Shown: positions 40,996-48,696 of the stretch, piece by piece
Layout of the letters: every line of letters starts with the position of its first letter
Position numbering within the stretch: the stretch's first letter is position 1
Source of the DNA: Mycolicibacterium thermoresistibile
GTDB taxonomy: Bacteria > Actinomycetota > Actinomycetes > Mycobacteriales > Mycobacteriaceae
DNA: 64,000 bases
Reading direction: 5' to 3'
Assembly: GCF_900187065.1 (NCBI RefSeq)
Contig: NZ_LT906483.1
Span: 4,650,001-4,714,000 of the forward strand
Made by a program: the position numbers and the translations under genes
Notes under the pieces: model-generated
The model's input: only the letters and a program-made list of their open reading frames with translations
The model's database searches: none
What the model was told of the DNA's origin: nothing

Positions 40996-41745
40996 TCAAT
41001 CCAGCGGGGGCGCGTCGGCCGGTTCCCGTTCGGCGGCGCGTTTGAGCAGCATGATCAACAGGGCCAGCCAGACGGTGAACACCACGACCGACCACCAGAA
41101 CGCCAGCGATCCGTTCCAGGCGAACGGACCGGAGTAGAACACGAACATCTGGGTGGCGATGACTTCCGTGATGATCTGCCAGATCGTCACGTAGGCAAAC
41201 CATTTCGGGAAGATGTCATTCTTGTCGTACAGGATCGCGATGGCGAACACCAGATAGGCGGCCGAGAAGCAGCCCAGCGACCCGTTGTACGACAACATGC
41301 CGAGGTCATAGAGCATGCTCACCACTTCCGGGTCCCGGTCGGCGCGGAATGTCGCGGTGAGGAAGCACACCGCCACCAGCAGGAAGCCGGGTAGCGCGCC
41401 CACTCCCATACCGCCGATGTAGCCGTAGGCGAACACCGATCCGACCGACATCCGTTTGATCTGGTAGGCGACCAGTCCGTTGGTGATCGGGGCGCCGCCG
41501 AGTAGGATCATCAGCAGAACGAAGCCGATCTGGATGGTCAGGCCGTTGGTGGTGAAGAACGACACCTTGTCGGCGGCGGTGACATCCGGGCGCGGCGGCG
41601 GGGTCACCCGGGCCATCACGCAGATGATCACCCCGAACGCCAGGTACCAGGCCGGGAAGAACCAGGTCACCAGACGGACGTCGGGTCTCCCCTCGGGTCG
41701 CCGGTCGGCCGCCGTGCCGGTGCGGCCGGGGGTCAGGACGCTCAC
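40996..41745 (-). CDS. Polytopic membrane protein, paralogue A
   Basis: 249 residues with about six transmembrane helices. Shares with the upstream gene KRM..SVFAY, TATFRADRDPEVVSMLYDL, FPKWFAYV and YSGPFAWNGSLAFWW. GTG 41745 overlaps the upstream stop (GTGA). No family recognised by name. Presence between a paralogue and oxidase-like subunits suggests it is a subunit or assembly partner of the same membrane complex. Confidence 0.8.
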   Translation of the reverse strand: MSVLTPGRTGTAADRRPEGRPDVRLVTWFFPAWYLAFGVIICVMARVTPPPRPDVTAADKVSFFTTNGLTIQIGFVLLMILLGGAPITNGLVAYQIKRMSVGSVFAYGYIGGMGVGALPGFLLVAVCFLTATFRADRDPEVVSMLYDLGMLSYNGSLGCFSAAYLVFAIAILYDKNDIFPKWFAYVTIWQIITEVIATQMFVFYSGPFAWNGSLAFWWSVVVFTVWLALLIMLLKRAAEREPADAPPLD

Positions 41746-42491
41746 CGCAGCACGCCGTCCGTTTCGGCCTGCCGCAGCACCGCGCGCCGCAGCACGAAGA
41801 ACATCACCACGACGAACGCCGCGAACGCTGCGTTGCGCAACCAGAAGGTGAGCAGACCGTCCCAGGCCAGCGGCCCGGACTGGAAGACCGCGGCACCGGC
41901 CGAGGGGATCATCGCCAACCCGGTCGCCAGCGAGTAGTGGCCGACCCACCGCGGGAAGACCGGTTCGGGACCGGCGTCGAAATAGACGGCCAGGGCCAGC
42001 AGGATGAACTGGGCCAGCACCATCCCGATCGGCGCGATGAACACGATCCAGGCGAGGTCGTTGAGTACCTGGATCAACTCCGGACTGCGGTCCGGGCGGA
42101 ACGCCGCCACCAGGAAGAAGATGTTCGACAGCGCGAAGATGGTCGCACCACTGACGACGGCCGTCAGATAGCAGTAGGCGAAGACGTGGCTCTGCGTTCG
42201 CATCCGCTTCATCTGCACCACGATCACCATGAAGAACGGCAGCACCATGATCCCGCACAGGTTGAACGTCACCTGGCTGAACCGGATCCACGCCGTGTTC
42301 TCCGCGTAGAACGCCGCCACCTGGTCGGGACTCAACAGCGGCGACATCGGGGGCCAGAACCCCGGGAACGACACCAGCGCCGTCAACAGCACCAGCCCGA
42401 CCGCCGGGCCGGTCCACAGACTCACCCACTGCGCCTTGATGTTCCCGGCCTTCGGGGAGTCCTGGACCTCCTCCAGAATCTGCACGGGCAC
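41742..42491 (-). CDS. Polytopic membrane protein, paralogue B
   Basis: 249 residues, about six transmembrane helices; clearly related to the next gene (KRMRTQSHVFAYCYL, AAFRPDRSPELIQVLNDL, FPRWVGHYSLA, SGPLAWDGLLTFWL). Tandem duplication followed by divergence is likely, and identical length supports this. ATG 42491 starts the operon; the gap to the divergent TetR gene (42492-42707) holds the promoters. Function unknown. Confidence 0.8.
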   Translation of the reverse strand: MPVQILEEVQDSPKAGNIKAQWVSLWTGPAVGLVLLTALVSFPGFWPPMSPLLSPDQVAAFYAENTAWIRFSQVTFNLCGIMVLPFFMVIVVQMKRMRTQSHVFAYCYLTAVVSGATIFALSNIFFLVAAFRPDRSPELIQVLNDLAWIVFIAPIGMVLAQFILLALAVYFDAGPEPVFPRWVGHYSLATGLAMIPSAGAAVFQSGPLAWDGLLTFWLRNAAFAAFVVVMFFVLRRAVLRQAETDGVLR

Positions 42492-42707
42492 TCCTTTTCA
42501 CCTGACTGTGATCAGCGTTGGCTCATCCGCTCGGACCTGCGCACCCAAAGCGAACGGAGCTGTGATACCCCTGCCCACAGGCGCTTACCTGCTCGGGAGA
42601 CTAACAACCCGGTACCCGCCCGGTAAAGAAGTTTCTGAGTTGAGTCAGTGATATCTGTCGTAGACTCGCCGTCGGTGTCGCGTCCGGACGCGGCGGAAGG
42701 AGCGCCG

Positions 42708-43334
42708 GTGCTCAACGAGAGGACATCCGACCGGGGAAGCAAGGGCCGGCAGACCCGGGAACGACTGCTCGGGGCGGCGATCGCCGAGTTCAAGCGCGGC
42801 GGGATGGCGGCCGCGGACGTCGCCAGCATCGTCGCCGCGGCCGGCGTCGCCCACGGCACCTTCTTCTTCCACTTCCCGACCAAGGAGCATGTGCTCGTGG
42901 AATTGGAGCGGCGTGAGGAGGAACGGATGGCCGCCGAACTGAATCGGTACTTCCGCACCCCGCACACCGTCCGGCAGACGCTGGCCGAGATCGTCCGGCT
43001 ACTCGAGGACCTGGAGCGTCGGCTCGGCACTCGGCTGTTCAAAGACTTTTTGGCACTGCACTTCTCCACCACCCGGCCACCGTCGGAGGAATGGAGCCGG
43101 CACCCGGTCATCGCCGCCGTGGTGGAGGAGTTACAGCGGGCCCGGGACCGCGGTGAGATCCCGGAGGACGTCGACGTCATGCACAACGGGGTGTCGTTTC
43201 TCACCGGTCTCTACGCGCTGCTGATCACCATGCCCGAATCCCACGACCTACGGGCGCCGGCCCTCTCGGAGTACCTGACCACCTACGTTCACGGCATGCG
43301 GGTGCGCAGCGACCCACCGGCGATTGCCCGTTGA
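42708..43334 (+). CDS. TetR-family regulator between the two membrane operons
   Basis: 208 residues from GTG 42708, which has GGAAGGAG five bases upstream; an in-frame GTG at 42648 is less supported. HTH about 14-60 with GRQTRERLLGAAIAEFKRGG and VASIVAAAGVAHGTFFFHFPTKE. It is divergent from the oxidase-like operon and 166 bp upstream of the second membrane operon, so it may govern both. Confidence 0.9.
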   Translation: MLNERTSDRGSKGRQTRERLLGAAIAEFKRGGMAAADVASIVAAAGVAHGTFFFHFPTKEHVLVELERREEERMAAELNRYFRTPHTVRQTLAEIVRLLEDLERRLGTRLFKDFLALHFSTTRPPSEEWSRHPVIAAVVEELQRARDRGEIPEDVDVMHNGVSFLTGLYALLITMPESHDLRAPALSEYLTTYVHGMRVRSDPPAIAR

Positions 43335-43500
43335 CCGACCCGGGTACCCGGCGGGTATGGAGCACCGGTCGGACCAGTCGACGCCGCCTGACACATATTC
43401 CACCGAAACGCCGCTACCTGGGGTTTCATCTGATGGGATTCCGGAAACATCACCCGCGAGTCAGTTCGAGACCGCGAAGTCGACCGGGCGGAGATGACCA

Positions 43501-45366
43501 ATGAACCACCCAGAGCACGTCGGTACGCTCCCCGCCCCCTCGGTGCTCGCCCAGGCCGATGAGGGCGGCGGCGCGGCGCTGAGCGAGATCATCGGGTTGT
43601 CGGTGGCCGCCGCGGTGGTCACCCTGGTGCTGTTGTGGATCGGCTATCTGCACCGGTCACACAAGATCACCTGGCTGACCGGCCTCGGCGACTGGGCGGG
43701 CCGCCGCTTCAAACGCCCGTCCTGGGTGGCGCTGCCGATCGCGTTGTTCATCGCGTCGATCATCTGCGCGCTGTTCGGGTTCATCTGGGACGTCAGCCTG
43801 CACATCGGCAACGGCCGCGACGACGGGGCGCTGGCCAACCCGGCGCACTACTTCATCCTGATCGGCCTGTTCGGCATCTTCGTCGCCGGGTGCACGGCCA
43901 TGGTGTTGCCGTTGGGCGGAGCCGACGCCAAACCGGGACCGTCGGCGGTACGGATCACCGATCACTGGTACGCCCCGGTCGGCGGCATCGTGATGGCCGG
44001 CTGCGGTCTCTACGCGCTGATGGGTTTCCCGCTCGACGACATGTGGCACCGCATCTTCGGCCAGGACGTCACGCTGTGGGGCCCCACCCACCTGATGATG
44101 ATCGGCGGCGCCGGGTTCTCCACCCTGGCCGCCGCGTACCTCGAACTCGAAGGCAAGCGGGTCCGCGGCCCGGATACCCCACCCGACGGCCCGGGCCTCA
44201 AGTTCATCCAGTACCTCGCGTTCGCCGGTGTGCTGATCGGCGCGTCGGTGTACCAGATCGAGTTCGACTTCGGTGTTCCGCAGTTCCGGCAGGTGTTCCA
44301 GCCGATGTTGATCGCCGCCGCGGCGGCCCTGGCGCTCGTCGGTGCGCGGATCTTCCTGGGCCGCGGTGCCGCGATCATCGCCGCCCTCGTCGCCATCGGA
44401 CTGCGGGGCATCGTGGCGCTGCTGGTCGGCCCGATCCTCGGTGAGCCCATCAACTGGTTCCCGCTCTACCTCGGCGCGGCGGTGGTCGTCGAACTCCTCG
44501 CGCTGACCCCGCTGTTCCGCCGACGGGTCCTGTTCGGACTGGTCAGTGGCCTGGGCATCGCCACGGTGGGGCTGTGGCTCGAATCGCTGTGGATCGGCAC
44601 CGTGTACCACCTGCCGTGGCCGGCCGGCATCTGGCCCGAGGCGCTGGCGATGTCGATCCCGGTGGCCGTGCTCACCGGTGCGTGCGGCGCCATGCTCGGC
44701 ATGGTGCTGACCGAGGAGCGGCTGCCGCGGCGAGCCGTCGGGGTCGGTCTGGTGGCGCTGACGGTGCTGGCGATCGGCGGCGCCACCGCCAACGGGCTGC
44801 GCTACGACGTGCCGGAGACCGCCACCGCCACATTCACCCTCACCGAACAGGAACCCGCCGGCGACCAGCAGCGGGCACTGGCCGACGTACGCATCGACCC
44901 CGCCGATCTGATCAGCGCGGACCCGAACTGGGTGGCGGTGCTGGCCTGGCAGGGTGGGGTGGACAACAACCGGGGCATCTTCATCGACCACCTCGAACGG
45001 GTCGGCCCCGGCCACTACCGCTCGACCGAACCGATGCCGGTGTCGGGCACCTGGAAGACGCTGCTGCGGGTACACGACGGCCGCACCCTCGCCGCCGTCC
45101 CGATCTACCTCGCCGGCGATCCCGGCATCGGCGCCGAGGAGGTTCCGGCCGAGCAGCAGTTCACCCGGCCGTTCGTCGCCGAGATCACCATCCTGCAGCG
45201 GGAGCGCAGCCCGGACATCCCCGAGTCGTTGTGGCTCATCGGGTGCCTGGTGGTGCTGGCATGCACGCTCGCGATGGTCGCCGGAATCACCTGGGGCGCC
45301 GGACGGATCAACAACACCGAGCCCAGCGGCAGCGCGGCCGAACTGGAGCCGTCGACGCAGGCATGA
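43501..45366 (+). CDS. Large polytopic membrane protein with C-terminal extracytoplasmic domain
   Basis: 621 residues with about 12 transmembrane segments from residue 27 to about 440, an exported beta-rich domain (about 440-570) with RSTEPMPVSGTWKTLLRVHDGRTLA resembling YtkA/CopC-type domains, and a final helix near 575-600. Potential metal ligands in the membrane part are WDVSLHIGNGRDDG, DDMWHRIFGQD and WGPTHLMMIGG. ATG 43501 with GGAGAT upstream. First gene of a four-gene operon. I do not recognise a named family; the His/Asp pattern suggests a metal-handling membrane protein. Confidence 0.75.
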   Translation: MNHPEHVGTLPAPSVLAQADEGGGAALSEIIGLSVAAAVVTLVLLWIGYLHRSHKITWLTGLGDWAGRRFKRPSWVALPIALFIASIICALFGFIWDVSLHIGNGRDDGALANPAHYFILIGLFGIFVAGCTAMVLPLGGADAKPGPSAVRITDHWYAPVGGIVMAGCGLYALMGFPLDDMWHRIFGQDVTLWGPTHLMMIGGAGFSTLAAAYLELEGKRVRGPDTPPDGPGLKFIQYLAFAGVLIGASVYQIEFDFGVPQFRQVFQPMLIAAAAALALVGARIFLGRGAAIIAALVAIGLRGIVALLVGPILGEPINWFPLYLGAAVVVELLALTPLFRRRVLFGLVSGLGIATVGLWLESLWIGTVYHLPWPAGIWPEALAMSIPVAVLTGACGAMLGMVLTEERLPRRAVGVGLVALTVLAIGGATANGLRYDVPETATATFTLTEQEPAGDQQRALADVRIDPADLISADPNWVAVLAWQGGVDNNRGIFIDHLERVGPGHYRSTEPMPVSGTWKTLLRVHDGRTLAAVPIYLAGDPGIGAEEVPAEQQFTRPFVAEITILQRERSPDIPESLWLIGCLVVLACTLAMVAGITWGAGRINNTEPSGSAAELEPSTQA

Positions 45367-45530
45367 CCACTCGCCCCGACGTCGCGATACTCGCCGACCA
45401 CCCGATCTGGCTGGCGGTGCCGGCCTTCGCGCCGGCCATCGTGGTGGCGGCGGTGGTGGTCTACATCGCGATGAAGAACCGCCGCAGGCCGGACTCCGAC
45501 AATCAGAATCCCGCAGACACCGAGAAGTGA
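45363..45530 (+). CDS. Single-helix membrane protein (55 aa)
   Basis: 55 residues with one transmembrane helix (about 18-38, FAPAIVVAAVVVYIAMK) and a charged C-terminal tail. ATG overlaps the stop of the large membrane protein by four bases, so it is translated with it and probably a small subunit or assembly factor. Confidence 0.75.
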   Translation: MTTRPDVAILADHPIWLAVPAFAPAIVVAAVVVYIAMKNRRRPDSDNQNPADTEK

Positions 45531-45566
45531 ACGACACCGAGAAACGAACACAGTCAAGGAGGACCG

Positions 45567-45986
45567 GTGACGAGGATGCTGGCCGTACTGGCCGTGACCG
45601 GGCTGATCACGGTCGCATGTGCCGACGACACCGACACCGGCGGACCCGCCGCTCCCCCCGGCCCCGGCACCACCGCTGACGCGACACAGCCGGTCACCAC
45701 CGACGCGCACCGGTCCGACGGGCTGGTCATCGACGTCACGATCGAGGACGGTTCGGTCACCCCCACCAACGAACGATTCCAGGGCCGGGTCGGCGAACCC
45801 ATCACGATCCGGGTGACCAGCGACACCGACGACGAGTTGCACGTGCACTCGATCCCGGAGCACACCTTCGCGGTGGCGCCCCGCGCCGATCAGACCTTCG
45901 AGTTCACCGTCGAGGTTCCCGGCCAGGTGGAGATCGAACTGCACGATCTGCATCGCACCATCGCGACGGTGCACGTGCGGCAGTGA
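45567..45986 (+). CDS. Cupredoxin-like lipoprotein
   Basis: 139 residues. The signal ends in a lipobox at about residues 15-18 (ITVAC). A Thr/Pro-rich linker leads to a beta domain (about 50-138) with SVTPTNERFQGRVGEPITIRVTS, ELHVHSIPEHTF and VPGQVEIELHDLHRTIATVHV. This matches the EfeO/NosZ-like cupredoxin-fold domain; HVHS and ELHD could bind copper, although the classic Cys-His ligand loop is not visible. GTG 45567 with GGAGG upstream. Confidence 0.8.
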   Translation: MTRMLAVLAVTGLITVACADDTDTGGPAAPPGPGTTADATQPVTTDAHRSDGLVIDVTIEDGSVTPTNERFQGRVGEPITIRVTSDTDDELHVHSIPEHTFAVAPRADQTFEFTVEVPGQVEIELHDLHRTIATVHVRQ

Positions 45987-47302
45987 CATACCTGGCCCAC
46001 GGCATCGGCGGTTCCACCGATCTGCCGATTCCGTTCACCTATGCGCTCATCGGGGCGTCGTGGGCGTTGGCGATCACCTTCGCGGTGGTGGCGTTCGCCT
46101 GGCGGCGGCCGCGGTTCGATCCGGACCGGCCGGGCCGCGCGCTGCCGCGTTGGGTCACCACCGTCGTCGACGCCGCGGCGACCCGCTGGGCGTTGGCCGC
46201 CGCCGCACTGCTGTTCACCGGCTGGGTGGCGCTGGCCGCGTTCTTCGGACCACAGGACCGGTCCAACCCGCTGCCCGGCGTGTTCTACGTGTTGCTGTGG
46301 GTCGGCCTCGTCGCGCTCTCGGCGCTGATCGGTCCGGTGTGGCGGGCGATCTCCCCGGTCCGTGCGGTGTACCGGCTGCTCAGCCTGCCGCGTCGGTTAC
46401 CCGACCGCGGCTATCCGCGTCAACTGGGGTACTGGCCCGCCGCGCTCGGGTTGTTCGCGTTCGTGTGGCTGGAACTGGCCGGCCCGAATCCCGGTTCGCT
46501 CACCGCGATCCGCACCTGGCTGCTGGTGTACCTGGTGGTCACCCTGGCCGGGGCCCTGTGGTGCGGTCCACGCTGGTTCGGCCGCGCCGACCCGTTCGAG
46601 GTGTACAGCGTGGTGGCGTCGCGGGTCTCGGCGCTGCGGCGCAATCCGCAGAGCGGTCGGATCGTGATCGGCAACCCGTTCGACCACCTGCCGTCGCTGC
46701 CGGTGCGGCCCGGGATCGTCGCCGTGCTCGCGGTGCTGCTCGGGTCGACCGCCTTCGACAGTTTCTCGGCGACGCCGCGGTGGCGGGATTTCGTCGACTC
46801 CACCACCTCGGGGGTGCTCACCGCGACGCTGTTGAACACCGCCGGACTGCTGGTGTTCATCGGCGTGGTGGCCGGCACCTTCTGGGGAGCCGCCCGTGCC
46901 ACCGGCGGGGTGGATCCCGAACAGCGCCGGCGGCTACCCGGCCGGATGGCGCACTCGCTGATTCCGATCGTGATCGGCTACGTGTTCGCGCACTATCTGA
47001 GCTACCTGGTGGAGCGCGGTCAACAGACGCTGTACCAGTTGGCCGATCCGCTCGGCGCCGGGTGGAACCCGTTCGGCCTCGCCGACACCGAGGTGAACTA
47101 CGTGCTGTCCATGCATCCCGCGGTGTTGTCCACCCTCAAGGTCGGGTTCGTGGTGGCCGGCCATATCGCCGCGGTGGTGGCGGCCCACGACTGCGCGCTG
47201 AAACTGTTGCCCAGGGCCCATCAACTCACCGGCCAGTTGGCGATGATGCTGGTCATGGTGGGTTACACGTTCACCGGCCTATATCTGCTGTTCGGCGGGT
47301 GA
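45983..47302 (+). CDS. Polytopic membrane protein of the fenitrothion-hydrolase (FedA-like) type
   Basis: 439 residues with about ten transmembrane helices, a loop with RRLPDRGYPRQLGYW, and GNPFDHLPSLPVRPG. YLSYLVERGQQTLYQL and GFVVAGHIAAVVAAHD near the C-terminus may be functional. Proteins of this type are named fenitrothion hydrolase in databases from one Burkholderia example, which says little here. GTG start overlaps the lipoprotein stop (GTGA). Likely works with the cupredoxin-like lipoprotein and the large membrane protein. Confidence 0.7.
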   Translation: MTYLAHGIGGSTDLPIPFTYALIGASWALAITFAVVAFAWRRPRFDPDRPGRALPRWVTTVVDAAATRWALAAAALLFTGWVALAAFFGPQDRSNPLPGVFYVLLWVGLVALSALIGPVWRAISPVRAVYRLLSLPRRLPDRGYPRQLGYWPAALGLFAFVWLELAGPNPGSLTAIRTWLLVYLVVTLAGALWCGPRWFGRADPFEVYSVVASRVSALRRNPQSGRIVIGNPFDHLPSLPVRPGIVAVLAVLLGSTAFDSFSATPRWRDFVDSTTSGVLTATLLNTAGLLVFIGVVAGTFWGAARATGGVDPEQRRRLPGRMAHSLIPIVIGYVFAHYLSYLVERGQQTLYQLADPLGAGWNPFGLADTEVNYVLSMHPAVLSTLKVGFVVAGHIAAVVAAHDCALKLLPRAHQLTGQLAMMLVMVGYTFTGLYLLFGG

Positions 47303-47332
47303 ACACCGCGAACTTGCGGTTACAGTGACGGC

Positions 47333-48013
47333 GTGCCGGGTGATGGTTCGGTGGAAGACGCGCTCGCCGGCGGTTCGCCGCAGCGGGTCGGCTGGTTCCG
47401 CTTCTACTTCGCCGACGAACGCTGGGAATGGTCGCCCCAGGTTCAGCAGATGCACGGCTACGAACCGGGCACGGTGACCCCGACCACCGAATTGGTGCTC
47501 TCCCACAAGCACCCCGACGACTACGCCCAGATGGTGGCCACGCTGGAGCAGATCCGGCGCAGCCACAACACGTTCAGCACCCGGCACCGCATCGTCGACA
47601 AGCACGGCGACGTGCATTCGGTCGTGGTGGTGGGAGATCAGCTGTGCGACGAGAACGGGGCGGTGATCGGCACCCACGGTTTCTACGTCGACGTCACCCC
47701 CAACATCGCGGTCGCCGACGATCTGGTCAGCGCCGCCGTCGCGCAGATCGCCGAGAACCGCGCCACCATCGAACAGGCCAAGGGCATGCTGATGCTGATC
47801 TACCGGATCGGCGCCGACGCCGCTTTCGACCTGTTGAAGTGGCGGTCCCAGGAGACCAACGTCAAGCTGCGGATGCTGGCCGAGCAGTTGATCGAGGACT
47901 TCACCGGCCTGGACTATCAGGACGAGTTGCCCACCCGCGGCACGTTCGACCATCTGCTGCTCACCGCGCACCAACGGACCAACTCCGACGGGCGCCGGGC
48001 CGGTATTTCCTGA
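47333..48013 (+). CDS. PAS-ANTAR regulator
   Basis: 226 residues. PAS fold about 15-130 with WSPQVQQMHGYEPGTVT and FSTRHRIVDKHGDVHSVVVVGD. ANTAR domain about 140-205 with IEQAKGMLMLIYRIGADAAFDLLKWRSQETN. ANTAR proteins bind paired RNA hairpins to prevent transcription termination. GTG 47333, 30 bp after the membrane operon, so it could be co-transcribed. The PAS domain likely senses redox, light or a ligand. Confidence 0.9.
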   Translation: MPGDGSVEDALAGGSPQRVGWFRFYFADERWEWSPQVQQMHGYEPGTVTPTTELVLSHKHPDDYAQMVATLEQIRRSHNTFSTRHRIVDKHGDVHSVVVVGDQLCDENGAVIGTHGFYVDVTPNIAVADDLVSAAVAQIAENRATIEQAKGMLMLIYRIGADAAFDLLKWRSQETNVKLRMLAEQLIEDFTGLDYQDELPTRGTFDHLLLTAHQRTNSDGRRAGIS

Positions 48014-48046
48014 ACCCGTCCTGCCCGACCGGCCTACCGTGGAGAC

Positions 48047-48613
48047 ATGACGGCCCTGATCATCGTCGACGTGCAGAACGACTTCTGTGAAGGCGGCGCG
48101 CTGGCGGTCGCCGGTGGCGCCACGACGGCGCGGCGGATTTCTGATTTGCTGCGGTCCGAGACGGGGTATACCCACGTGGTGGCGACCAAGGACCAGCACA
48201 TCGACCCCGGCGACCATTTCTCCGACCACCCCGATTTCGTCAGATCGTGGCCGCGGCACTGCGTCGCCGGCACCCCCGGCGCGGAGTTCCACCCCGACCT
48301 CGACACCGGCCGGATCGAGGCGGTGTTCGGCAAAGGGCAGTACTCTGACGGCTACAGCGGATTCGAGGGTGTCGACGAATCCGGAACCCCGTTGGCGCAA
48401 TGGCTGCGCGACCACGGGGTCACCCGGGTCGACATCGTGGGGATCGCCACCGACCACTGCGTGCGGGCCACCGCGCTGGACGCCGTCCGGCACGGCTTCG
48501 ACACCCGGGTACTGGTGGACTACACCGCCGGCGTCGACGCGGACGCCACCGCGCGGGCGGTGTCCGAACTTCGCGACGCCGGTGTCGCGGTGACCGGTTC
48601 GCTCGCCGCGTGA
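48047..48613 (+). CDS. pncA: Nicotinamidase/pyrazinamidase
   Basis: 188-residue cytoplasmic enzyme converting nicotinamide to nicotinate. All catalytic and metal residues are present at the M. tuberculosis positions: D8, K96 and C138 (triad), D49, H51, H57 and H71 (metal). Motifs: IIVDVQNDFC, TKDQHIDPGDHF, GKGQYSDGYSGF, GIATDHCVRAT. An intact triad predicts activity, so pyrazinamide conversion is possible. ATG 48047. Confidence 0.96.
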   Translation: MTALIIVDVQNDFCEGGALAVAGGATTARRISDLLRSETGYTHVVATKDQHIDPGDHFSDHPDFVRSWPRHCVAGTPGAEFHPDLDTGRIEAVFGKGQYSDGYSGFEGVDESGTPLAQWLRDHGVTRVDIVGIATDHCVRATALDAVRHGFDTRVLVDYTAGVDADATARAVSELRDAGVAVTGSLAA

Positions 48614-48696
48614 ACTCCGACGGGTGAACCCCTGACATCTGACAACCCCGGTCTAGCGCCAGCCCCTTCGACAACTTCAACCGATTGAGAGCATTC

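Noticed and set aside
42635..42648. CTGAGTTGAGTCAG as TetR operator
   Set aside because: Only 4-bp arms with a 6-bp centre; too weak to call beside the 42708 TetR start.
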